Shown here piece by piece: positions 43,974 to 51,321 of a DNA stretch of 64,000 bases. The number at the start of each line of letters is the position of its first letter. The first letter of the stretch is position 1. The translations under genes and the position numbers were made by a program. The DNA comes from Paenibacillaceae bacterium (lineage in GTDB: Bacteria; Bacillota; Bacilli; Paenibacillales; NBRC-103111): assembly GCA_029256185.1 (NCBI GenBank), contig JAQSYI010000044.1, forward strand, positions 1-64,000, in the 5' to 3' direction. The notes under the pieces were generated by a model, which searched no databases, was not told the origin of the DNA, and saw only the letters and a list, made by a program, of their open reading frames with translations.

Positions 43974-44106
43974 GCTACGCTTCCGAAGCCAAGTTTTTCG
44001 GATATGCCACCAAAGCGGCAATCAACTCAAAACTTAAGTCCATGCTTCCGAAGCAGTTTTTCGGATATGCCACCAAAGTGGCAATCAACTCAAAACTTTT
44101 AGGAGG
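43974..44106 (+). repeat. tandem SD-proximal hairpin leader (family A) before ahcY
   Basis: Two ~65-bp copies (43974-44041 and 44042-44106). Each has GCTTCCGAAGC, AGTTTTTCGGATA, an inner hairpin (TGCCAC-CAAA-GTGGCA in copy 2; copy 1 has CGGCA in place of TGGCA) and ATCAACTCAAAACTT. Only the second ends in TTTTAGGAGG, the SD of ahcY. Outer arms AAGTTTT/AAAACTT enclose the inner hairpin. Confidence 0.85.
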
Positions 44107-44114
44107 ATTCAACC

Positions 44115-45377
44115 ATGACAGTTAAAGGACAGAGCATTATTGCCAATCCGGCATTGGCCCCGGAGGGACATTTGAAGATCGATTGGGTTGATGCCCATAT
44201 GCCCGTATTGAACCGGATCAAGGCGCAATTCGAGCAAGAGCAGCCCTTCAAAGGCTTGAAGGTAGCCATCTCCCTTCATTTGGAAGCCAAAACAGCGTAT
44301 CTGGCCAAAGTTGTTCAGGCAGGAGGGGCCGATGTAACCATTACCGGTAGCAATCCCCTATCCACTCAGGACGATGTGTGCGCTGCGCTGGTGGAGGACG
44401 GAATCCGGGTATTCGCCAAGTACAATCCGTCTCCTGAGGAGTACAAGGAACTTCTGATCAAGACTTTGGAGGAAAAGCCGGATCTGATCATCGATGACGG
44501 CGGGGATTTGGTGACCATTCTTCACAGCGAGCGCCAGGATCTGCTTTCCCAGGTCCGCGGCGGCGCAGAGGAGACCACGACGGGCATTCTTCGTCTGAAG
44601 GCGCTGGAGAAGGAGGGCAAGCTCCAGTTCCCTATGGTGGCAGTCAACGATGCATTCTGCAAGTACCTGTTCGACAACCGCTACGGAACGGGGCAATCCG
44701 TGTGGGACGGCATCAACCGGACCACCAATCTGGTTGTCGCCGGTAAAACCGTGGTCGTGGTGGGATACGGCTGGTGCGGCAAGGGTGTGGCCATGCGTGC
44801 CAAAGGGCTTGGCGCCAAGGTGATCGTCACGGAAATTGACGGCATCAAGGCCATTGAGGCATATATGGACGGGTTTGAGGTGATGCCTATGAGTGAAGCG
44901 GCCCAAGCAGGGGAGTTCTTCGTCACTGTAACAGGCAACCGGGATGTGATCCGCGGCGAGCATTATGCGGTGATGAAGGACGGGGCGATTCTTGCCAACG
45001 CCGGCCATTTTGATGTGGAGGTCAACAAGCCGGAGCTGGAGGCTCTGTCGGTGTCCAAGCGGACCGTCCGCCGGAATATTGAGGAATACCGCCTGCAGGA
45101 CGGCCGGAAGATCTATCTGCTGGCGGAAGGGCGGCTGGTCAATCTGGCCGCAGGAGACGGCCATCCTGCCGAGATCATGGATATGACCTTCGCGCTCCAG
45201 GCTATGTCGCTGAAGTACGTGAATGATCAATACCAAACTATCGGCAAGCGGGTGGTTAATGTCCCTTATGAATTGGACGAGCAGGTGGCCCGCTTTAAGC
45301 TGGAATCCATGGGGACTTCCATCGATGCCCTGACCGAAGAACAGAAGTCCTATCTGTCAGGATGGTCCGAGCATTAA
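44115..45377 (+). CDS. ahcY: adenosylhomocysteinase, short archaeal/Thermotoga-like form
   Basis: 420 residues; ATG 8 nt after AGGAGG. It hydrolyses S-adenosylhomocysteine to adenosine and homocysteine. Seen: HMPVLNRIKAQFEQEQPFKG, ISLHLEAKTAYLAKVVQAGG, TGSNPLSTQDDVCAAL, DDGGDLVTILH, EETTTGILRLKALEKEG, NDAFCKYLFDNRYGTGQS and the NAD-binding VVVGYGWCGKGVAMRAKG. The chain ends in KSYLSGWSEH and lacks both the ~40-residue insert and the KPDHYRY tail of the common form. Most Bacillales use Pfs and LuxS instead, so this gene suggests another way to recycle SAH. It may sit on its own transcript or be read through from bshC. Confidence 0.93.
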   Translation: MTVKGQSIIANPALAPEGHLKIDWVDAHMPVLNRIKAQFEQEQPFKGLKVAISLHLEAKTAYLAKVVQAGGADVTITGSNPLSTQDDVCAALVEDGIRVFAKYNPSPEEYKELLIKTLEEKPDLIIDDGGDLVTILHSERQDLLSQVRGGAEETTTGILRLKALEKEGKLQFPMVAVNDAFCKYLFDNRYGTGQSVWDGINRTTNLVVAGKTVVVVGYGWCGKGVAMRAKGLGAKVIVTEIDGIKAIEAYMDGFEVMPMSEAAQAGEFFVTVTGNRDVIRGEHYAVMKDGAILANAGHFDVEVNKPELEALSVSKRTVRRNIEEYRLQDGRKIYLLAEGRLVNLAAGDGHPAEIMDMTFALQAMSLKYVNDQYQTIGKRVVNVPYELDEQVARFKLESMGTSIDALTEEQKSYLSGWSEH

Positions 45378-45394
45378 TCACGCATAGGTTGCCT

Positions 45395-45438
45395 AACGGG
45401 ACTGTGGCTGCGCTAAACGCCGCGGTCCCGTTTCTCTT
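45395..45438 (+). terminator. terminator of ahcY
   Basis: Outer stem AACGGGAC/GTCCCGTT around a GC-rich inner region, followed by TCTCTTTG. Confidence 0.7.
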
Positions 45439-45496
45439 TGTTCAGCCGGCAGAGCAAATGCACGGCAGTCAGACTCTCTTCTTGTTTGCTGCAACA

Positions 45497-45525
45497 TTAA
45501 CATACCTGACGGCGTTCATTATATA
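45497..45525 (+). promoter_or_regulatory. promoter of the DUF4349 lipoprotein gene
   Basis: TTAACA (45497-45502), 17-bp spacer, TATATA (45520-45525), about 77 nt before the ATG. Confidence 0.65.
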
Positions 45526-45601
45526 ACGGGAGCGGCTGGCAGCGGCGGCAATATAAGGAGCGCTTCCGCTGATAGAAAAATATAAGCGGGGGTATGTTCA
45601 A

Positions 45602-46600
45602 ATGCGCAAATGGGGAAGCGGGCAACTGGTGTTGGCAGGGTTGATTTTGGCGGTAATGCTGGGCTTGGCGGCGGGCTGTTCATCCAATGACAAAAGTGAA
45701 AGCAGCAGCATGTCCCAGGTAAGTGTAGCGGCAGAGGCGGAGTCACTTTCCAATAAGAGCTTAGCGGGGGCGGATTTCTCGAAGAATATCGTTTCGGCGA
45801 AAGACCAGTATGGACAAGAGACTGGCGCAGGCAGTTCTGCAGACAATGCCGCTTCGCCTTCTGCAGCGGCCAATCCCGGCTTCTCTATTGGGGGAGCGGA
45901 CAGCGAGGGGATAAACCGCAAGCTGATCTATAAAGGGAACTTGACCATGAAGGTGAAGAATTACAGTGAGGCCCAGTCTGAAATCCGCAACATGGTCACT
46001 CTGTCGGGAGGATATATACTTCAATTTTCGGAGAATAGCACCAATCATGAAGAAGGCGGCCAGTTCGTGCTGAAGATCCCTTCCTCCGGATTCTCTTCTT
46101 TCATGAATGATATCGAGAAAATTCCCCATACCTCGCTTCAACGAAGCGTGCAGGCGCAGGATGTCTCCGAAGAGTATGTGGATCTGGAGGCGCGGCTGAA
46201 GGTCAAGCAAGTGCTGGAGGCCCGATATCTGGAATTCATGCAGAATGCGGCCAAAACAGAGGATCTGGTAACATACACCAACGAACTGGGCAAGGTTCAG
46301 GAGATCATTGAGCAAACGAAGGGACGGATGCGCTATATCGACCAGAACGTGGCCTACTCCACTGTGGAAATCCGCGTGTATCAGCCGGAAGGGCGGGCCG
46401 CGGCAGGGGGTGAATCCGGCTCGGGGCATGTGCTGGACCGGGCCAAGGATGCCATGGGCAAAAGCTTCGATGTGCTCTCCGCTTTCGGTCAGGGGCTCAT
46501 CGTTTGGATCGCGGCGCTGCTTCCTGTAATTGTTATTCTCTCTATACTGGGAATACCCGTTTGGCTATGGTACCGCAAACGCAAGAAGACCGTGCAATAA
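45602..46600 (+). CDS. DUF4349 domain lipoprotein
   Basis: 332 residues; ATG 9 nt after GGGGG. Lipobox AAGC (Cys26), a Ser-rich linker (~27-105), then the DUF4349 domain (KLIYKGNLTMKVKNYSEAQ, SGGYILQFSEN, GGQFVLKIPSSGFSSFMNDI, VSEEYVDLEARLKVKQVLEA, VQEIIEQTKGRMRYIDQNVA) with a coiled coil at ~185-245, and a C-terminal membrane helix (IVWIAALLPVIVILSILGIP) followed by a basic tail. The domain is thus tethered at both ends on the outer face of the membrane. Function unknown for the family. Confidence 0.87.
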   Translation: MRKWGSGQLVLAGLILAVMLGLAAGCSSNDKSESSSMSQVSVAAEAESLSNKSLAGADFSKNIVSAKDQYGQETGAGSSADNAASPSAAANPGFSIGGADSEGINRKLIYKGNLTMKVKNYSEAQSEIRNMVTLSGGYILQFSENSTNHEEGGQFVLKIPSSGFSSFMNDIEKIPHTSLQRSVQAQDVSEEYVDLEARLKVKQVLEARYLEFMQNAAKTEDLVTYTNELGKVQEIIEQTKGRMRYIDQNVAYSTVEIRVYQPEGRAAAGGESGSGHVLDRAKDAMGKSFDVLSAFGQGLIVWIAALLPVIVILSILGIPVWLWYRKRKKTVQ

Positions 46601-46648
46601 ATTGAAAATGTTGGAATTTAGATTAATGTTTTTGGAATAAACTTTTGT

Positions 46649-46677
46649 AATCCTGCTATTCGTAGCAGGATTTTTTG
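46649..46677 (+). terminator. rho-independent terminator before the dcw cluster
   Basis: ATCCTGCTA-TTCG-TAGCAGGAT followed by TTTTT. It isolates mraZ transcription from upstream genes. Confidence 0.9.
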
Positions 46678-46729
46678 CGTTAATAGAGAATTAAGTTAAA
46701 TTAGTGGTGAAAAGTGGGGGCAAGTGGGG
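46675..46729 (+). promoter_or_regulatory. mraZ promoter with MraZ-type operator
   Basis: Three copies of TGG(G/T) begin at 46705, 46715 and 46725, exactly 10 bp apart, matching the TGGGN-N5 repeat that MraZ binds to repress its own operon. A plausible -35/-10 pair (TTGCGT 46675-46680, TAAATT 46697-46702) lies just upstream, partly inside the preceding terminator. Confidence 0.7.
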
Positions 46730-46746
46730 GGAAGGGGAGAGGTCTC

Positions 46747-47178
46747 GTGTTCATGGGAGAATATCAGCATACCATTGACGAGAAGGGGCGTCTCACGATT
46801 CCCGCCAAGTTCCGTGACGCGCTTCACCCCACCTTTGTCGTAACGCGTGGACGGGATAACTGTTTGTCCGTTTATACCATGGACGAATGGAGACTGCTTG
46901 AACAGAAGGTGAAGGAATTATCCATGATGAAGGCGGAGATGAGAGCCTTCAGCCGGATGCTCTTTTCCGGAGCCACCGAATGCGAGTTGGATAAACAGGG
47001 AAGGGTAAATATACCCAATACTTTAGTCGAGCATGCGAAGCTGGACAAGGATTGTGTTGTAGTAGGCGTCTCCAGCAAGGTGGAAATTTGGAGCAAGGAT
47101 CTATGGACAGCTTATTCCCAGTCGGCTGAAGAATCATTTAATGAAATCGCTGATTCACTGATCGATTTTAATTTCTGA
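46747..47178 (+). CDS. mraZ: transcriptional regulator MraZ
   Basis: 143 residues from GTG 46747, giving the standard N-terminus MFMGEYQHTIDEKGRL; GGGGAGAGG lies upstream. Two SpoVT/AbrB-like repeats: the first with DEKGRLTIPAKFRD, the second with DKQGRVNIPNTLVEHA. MraZ forms a ring that binds the repeats in front of its own gene and controls the dcw cluster. It is the first gene of the cluster. Confidence 0.96.
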   Translation: MFMGEYQHTIDEKGRLTIPAKFRDALHPTFVVTRGRDNCLSVYTMDEWRLLEQKVKELSMMKAEMRAFSRMLFSGATECELDKQGRVNIPNTLVEHAKLDKDCVVVGVSSKVEIWSKDLWTAYSQSAEESFNEIADSLIDFNF

Positions 47179-47251
47179 TGAAGATTATTTATGGAATACA
47201 TAGAGGGAAGCCATGCGGCCCCAAAAGAACGGATTAGGAGGTTTGACAGTA

Positions 47252-48205
47252 TTGTTCCATCACATCACAGTTTTGAAGGAAGAAGCGGTTCAAGGGCTTA
47301 ATGTCAAGCCGGACGGCATTTACGTGGATTGTACCCTTGGAGGCGCGGGCCACAGCGAGCGGATCGCATCCTTGCTTGGTGCAGACGGCAGGCTGATCGG
47401 ACTTGACCAGGATGATGCGGCACTTGCCTTTGCCAGAGACAAACTTGCTCCGTACGGCTCCAAGGTTACATTGGTTAAAACCAACTTCAGGCATCTGGAG
47501 CATGTGCTCAGAGAACAGCATGTGCCGCTTTCGGCAGACGGAATTCCCCAGGTGGACGGCATTCTGTTCGATCTGGGCGTGTCTTCGCCGCAATTGGACG
47601 ATGCTGAACGGGGCTTTAGCTATCATCAGGATGCGGAGCTAGATATGCGCATGGACCAATCCGTTGAATTGACTGCGAAGATCATTGTGAACCAGTGGCC
47701 GGAGGCGGAGCTGGCCAAGATTTTGTTCGAATACGGGGAGGAGAAATTTGCCCGTAGGATCGCTTCTGTCATAGTGAAAGCAAGAGAGAAGCAGCCTATA
47801 GAAACCACCGGGGAGCTTGCCGAACTGGTGAAGGAAGGAATTCCTGCTGCGGCAAGACGTACAGGCGGCCATCCCGCAAAGCGCAGCTTTCAAGCTATTC
47901 GCATCGCAGTGAACGACGAGCTGGGAGTTCTGGAGGAAGCTTTGGAGCAAGCAGTGCGCTGCTTGAAGCCTGGCGGGCGGATTTCGGTTATTACCTTCCA
48001 TTCATTGGAAGATAGAATATGCAAGTTATCTTTTAACAAATATATAGAATCTTGTAAATGCCCTCCTGATTTTCCGGTATGTGTATGCGGACGGCGTTCG
48101 ATTCTCAAGCTGGTTAACCGTAAGCCGGTTGTTCCGGGCGCTGATGAGCTGGAAGTGAACCAGCGGGCAAGGTCATCGAAGCTGAGAGTTGCCGAGAAGC
48201 TATAG
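47252..48205 (+). CDS. rsmH: 16S rRNA (cytosine-1402-N4)-methyltransferase RsmH
   Basis: 317 residues from TTG 47252 (GGAGG 10 nt upstream), giving MFHHITVLKEEAVQGL; an ATG at 47213 would add 13 residues without an SD. SAM-binding motif VDCTLGGAGHSERI, DGILFDLGVSSPQLD, RGFSYHQDAELDMRMDQ, PAKRSFQAIRIAVNDEL, and ISVITFHSLEDR. It methylates the ribosomal P site base C1402. Second gene of the dcw cluster, 73 nt after mraZ. Confidence 0.96.
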   Translation: MFHHITVLKEEAVQGLNVKPDGIYVDCTLGGAGHSERIASLLGADGRLIGLDQDDAALAFARDKLAPYGSKVTLVKTNFRHLEHVLREQHVPLSADGIPQVDGILFDLGVSSPQLDDAERGFSYHQDAELDMRMDQSVELTAKIIVNQWPEAELAKILFEYGEEKFARRIASVIVKAREKQPIETTGELAELVKEGIPAAARRTGGHPAKRSFQAIRIAVNDELGVLEEALEQAVRCLKPGGRISVITFHSLEDRICKLSFNKYIESCKCPPDFPVCVCGRRSILKLVNRKPVVPGADELEVNQRARSSKLRVAEKL

Positions 48206-48269
48206 CATCATACCATTCAGATTGCAGGACTGGAATGCAGCACACAATAATGTAGAGGGATGTGAAATA

Positions 48270-48683
48270 ATGGCAGCTTACATACGTGGAAATTTGGCGG
48301 TGGAGGAGAGACAAAGCCCCACGCAGCGTGTTAAAATCAAGGAGACCCGCAAGGTGGTATACCGTACAAGCCAGCTTCCTATGCAGGAAAAGCTATTGTA
48401 CCTTTTTACCGTATTAATTTGTGTGGTAGTAGCGTGTGTCGTCATCTGGCGGTATGCGCAAATTTACCAGATGAACACCCGGATTCACAATGTGGAGAAG
48501 GAAATTACCCGTCTGGAGGCGGATAACAGCGCGCTGAAGGAAAAGCTGTCCAAGATGATGAATCCCGAGCTCTACATGAAAGAGGCCGCCAAAGCCGGGA
48601 TGATCCACGTTAAAGACGAGGATCTGGTGCGTGTCCCTGTGGAAGCCAAGAGCGAAAGTGACGGAATTGCTCTGAAACCCTGA
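48270..48683 (+). CDS. ftsL: cell division protein FtsL
   Basis: 137 residues from ATG 48270 (AGAGGG upstream). A basic cytoplasmic N-terminus (~50 residues), one membrane helix (LLYLFTVLICVVVACVVIW, ~52-71), and an extracellular leucine-zipper-like coiled coil (MNTRIHNVEKEITRLEADNSA...). It joins DivIB and DivIC at the septum. Identification rests on topology and position between rsmH and pbpB, as sequence is poorly conserved in this family. Confidence 0.88.
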   Translation: MAAYIRGNLAVEERQSPTQRVKIKETRKVVYRTSQLPMQEKLLYLFTVLICVVVACVVIWRYAQIYQMNTRIHNVEKEITRLEADNSALKEKLSKMMNPELYMKEAAKAGMIHVKDEDLVRVPVEAKSESDGIALKP

Positions 48684-48723
48684 TTCTGTCAATCCCTAAT
48701 TACATATGAAGCAGGGTGAAAAC

Positions 48724-51168
48724 ATGGACAAGAAAGTGCGCAGTCGGTCTTTAACCGTTGCCCTGGTTTTTACCTTTTTTTTTCTTGCCCTGATCGTCAA
48801 GATTTACTGGGTGCAGGTGGTGGATCACGACTGGCTGATGACCCGGGCGGAGGCCAAATGGAAGGAATCCGAGGTGATTCCGGCCCGGCGGGGCATGATT
48901 AGCGACCGCAACGGCAAGGTGCTGGCTGAGGACGGCATGGCTTATATCGTTATCCTGAATCCCCGGGTGCTCCGGGAGAAGGGTCTGGAGCAAGAAGTGG
49001 CCAAGGGACTGGCGCCCATATTGGCTGGCTCCGATGACTCCCAGGAAGTGGCCAAGCTCGAAGCCAAGCTCTACGAGATGGGCACCCGCAAGATGTCCAA
49101 CAGCGACAAGCTGTTGGTGGATGTGGAGGTTCAGACTGAAGGGTACAAAATTGACGCCGAGACCAAAGAGAAGATCGATCTGCTCATAGAGGAGCTTAAG
49201 CTCAAAATCGAGTTGCGCAACAAGACGGAAGGCAAAAAGCTGGATACCCGGCAGGTGGGCATTACACTCCGCGAAACCAGCAAACGTTCTTATCCTTACA
49301 ACCGGTTGGCCTCCCACGTACTGGGCTTCATGAATAAGTGGAATGAGCCCGGGGGGTATGGTCTGGAGTATTCTCTGAACGACCTGCTCAAGGGAACGCC
49401 CGGGAAGCTTGAGCGTGAGCGCGATCCCTATGGGGTACAATTGCCCAATGGAAAGCTTTCTTACGCCGCGCCGATTGACGGCAAGAATGTCACTTTGACC
49501 ATTGATCAGAATATCCAGTATTATGTGGAGAATGCCATCCGTCAGGTTCAAGAGAAGTGGAAGCCGCGGGGAGTGACGGCCATCGCCGCCGATCCCAAGA
49601 CGGGAGAAATTCTCGCCATGGCCAACACGCCTGATTATGATCCCAACCGTTACTGGCAGGCGCAGGATAATTCTGTTTACCGCAACAACGCGGTGGCATA
49701 TGCATATGAGCCCGGCTCCACCTTCAAGCTGGTTACACTTGCCGGAAGCGTGCAGGAGAAGCTGTTTAACCCGAACGACTCCTTTCAGTCAGGCAGCATA
49801 GTGATTGACGGCAGCAGGCTGCGTGACCATGACCCGAGAGGCTGGGGGAAGATTTCTTATATGGAGGGGCTGCTGCGCTCCAGTAATGTTGCTTTTGTGA
49901 AGCTGGGGATTGATTCGCTGGGGCGGGATAAGCTGGGCGAATACATCACGAGCTTCGGCTTCGGTGCTCCCACCGGGATCGATCTTCCCGGCGAGCAAGC
50001 CGGGGTTGTGAAGATGAAATATAAAACTGAGTTTGCCACTTCCACTTACGGACAAGGCTTGACGGTTACGGCCATTCAGCAACTGGCTGCATACGGCGCT
50101 GTGGCCAACGGGGGCAAGCTGATGAAGCCCTATATTATCCGGGAGATATCCGACCCGCTCACCCTGGATACCATTCAGACCAATTCGCCTCAAGTAGTGC
50201 GTCAAGTTGTTTCAGAAGAGACAGCCAAGCAAGTCTCTCTGTATCTGGAGCAGGTTGTAGCCAACCAGGAGATGGGTACAGGCCGCCGGGCTTATATAGA
50301 CGGCTACCGGATTGCCGGCAAGACAGGCACAGCGCAGATCGTCCTTCCCGGTGAAAAAGGGTATTCCGCCGACAAGTGGCTGATTACGTTCGCCGGATAC
50401 GCGCCGGTAGAAGATCCGAAGATTGTTGTTGTGATTATGGTGGATGTGCCTGATCTGGAAGGAAACTATCATACGGGAGGCGAGGTTGCCTCAACAGCCT
50501 TCAAGGATATTGTCTCCCAGTCGCTGAGCTATCTTGGGGTAACCTCCAAGTCCGCCAGTTCCTTGTCCAGGGGAGAAAATATGACACTGGTTCCTGATGT
50601 GGTCAGCCTGTCCGTCTCCGCAGCCAAAACCAACCTTGGCCAATCCGGTCTCAAGGCGGAGGTTATCGGCAGTGGGGCTGATGTGCTGAAGCAGCTCCCC
50701 CTTCCGGGGACAAAAATGTACCGGACCCAGCGGGTTTACCTGATGACGCAAGAGGAAGAGACGGCCAATGTCCCGGACCTAAGCGGCAAGTCTCTCAGGG
50801 ATGCCCTTGAGGTATGCTCGCTGCTTGGATTGAAGTGCAAGACCGACGGGGAAGGATACGTGGTCAGCCAATCCGTATCCGGTGATGAAGCCAACCGGGA
50901 GTTGGCGCTTACCCTCAGATCAGCCAGTGAGCTGGAGGAGGAGCCGGTCAAGGGAGGGAGCGGTTCTGCTTCACCTCCCCCTGGCGGCAGCCCTTCCAAT
51001 TCGGCGGCATCTTCCAAGGCAACACCAACACCTAAAGCAACACCAACACCTAAAGCAACACCAACACCATCATCAACAGCCAAGGCATCATCGACACCTA
51101 AAGCATCTTCAACACCTAAAGCTTCACCAACTCCCAAGGCTACGCCTACTCCCTCCATAAAGCCGTAG
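48724..51168 (+). CDS. pbpB: penicillin-binding protein 2B, PASTA-type transpeptidase
   Basis: 814 residues from ATG 48724 (AGGGTG upstream); ATG 48706 lacks an SD. Membrane helix at ~13-32, a dimerisation domain (ARRGMISDRNGKVLAEDG), then the transpeptidase with Ser332-x-x-Lys335 in EPGSTFKLV, SSN in LRSSNVAFVK and KTGT in AGKTGTAQI. Two PASTA domains (~residues 615-740) follow, and then a Thr/Pro/Lys-rich tail of ~75 residues that ordinary PBP2B proteins lack or have shorter. It crosslinks septal peptidoglycan with a SEDS partner. Confidence 0.95.
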   Translation: MDKKVRSRSLTVALVFTFFFLALIVKIYWVQVVDHDWLMTRAEAKWKESEVIPARRGMISDRNGKVLAEDGMAYIVILNPRVLREKGLEQEVAKGLAPILAGSDDSQEVAKLEAKLYEMGTRKMSNSDKLLVDVEVQTEGYKIDAETKEKIDLLIEELKLKIELRNKTEGKKLDTRQVGITLRETSKRSYPYNRLASHVLGFMNKWNEPGGYGLEYSLNDLLKGTPGKLERERDPYGVQLPNGKLSYAAPIDGKNVTLTIDQNIQYYVENAIRQVQEKWKPRGVTAIAADPKTGEILAMANTPDYDPNRYWQAQDNSVYRNNAVAYAYEPGSTFKLVTLAGSVQEKLFNPNDSFQSGSIVIDGSRLRDHDPRGWGKISYMEGLLRSSNVAFVKLGIDSLGRDKLGEYITSFGFGAPTGIDLPGEQAGVVKMKYKTEFATSTYGQGLTVTAIQQLAAYGAVANGGKLMKPYIIREISDPLTLDTIQTNSPQVVRQVVSEETAKQVSLYLEQVVANQEMGTGRRAYIDGYRIAGKTGTAQIVLPGEKGYSADKWLITFAGYAPVEDPKIVVVIMVDVPDLEGNYHTGGEVASTAFKDIVSQSLSYLGVTSKSASSLSRGENMTLVPDVVSLSVSAAKTNLGQSGLKAEVIGSGADVLKQLPLPGTKMYRTQRVYLMTQEEETANVPDLSGKSLRDALEVCSLLGLKCKTDGEGYVVSQSVSGDEANRELALTLRSASELEEEPVKGGSGSASPPPGGSPSNSAASSKATPTPKATPTPKATPTPSSTAKASSTPKASSTPKASPTPKATPTPSIKP
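51015..51165 (+). repeat. tandem repeats encoding a Thr/Pro/Lys/Ala tail
   Basis: Fifteen-base units such as ACACCAACACCTAAA/GCA repeat several times, then 15-base TCATCGACACCTAAA-type units, giving ATPTPK and ASSTPK repeats. Length changes of whole units keep the frame. Confidence 0.85.
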
Positions 51169-51321
51169 GAATATGTTTAGCTTGGCGGTTGGGTTTTTAG
51201 TGGCATTCATCTGATAGCGGCGGCGGATGACAATCCCGTACGAGCTGTTCTAACCCCTGTTTGTCCCGAATAGTCATGATTATGAACGACTCTGACTATA
51301 AAGCGTAAGGGGAGAGCGCCC

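Noticed and set aside
51270..51302. Sigma-E promoter for spoVD
   Set aside because: A TCATGATT and TATAAA pair is present, but the -10 does not fit the sigma-E consensus, so only a tentative note was kept in the spoVD entry.
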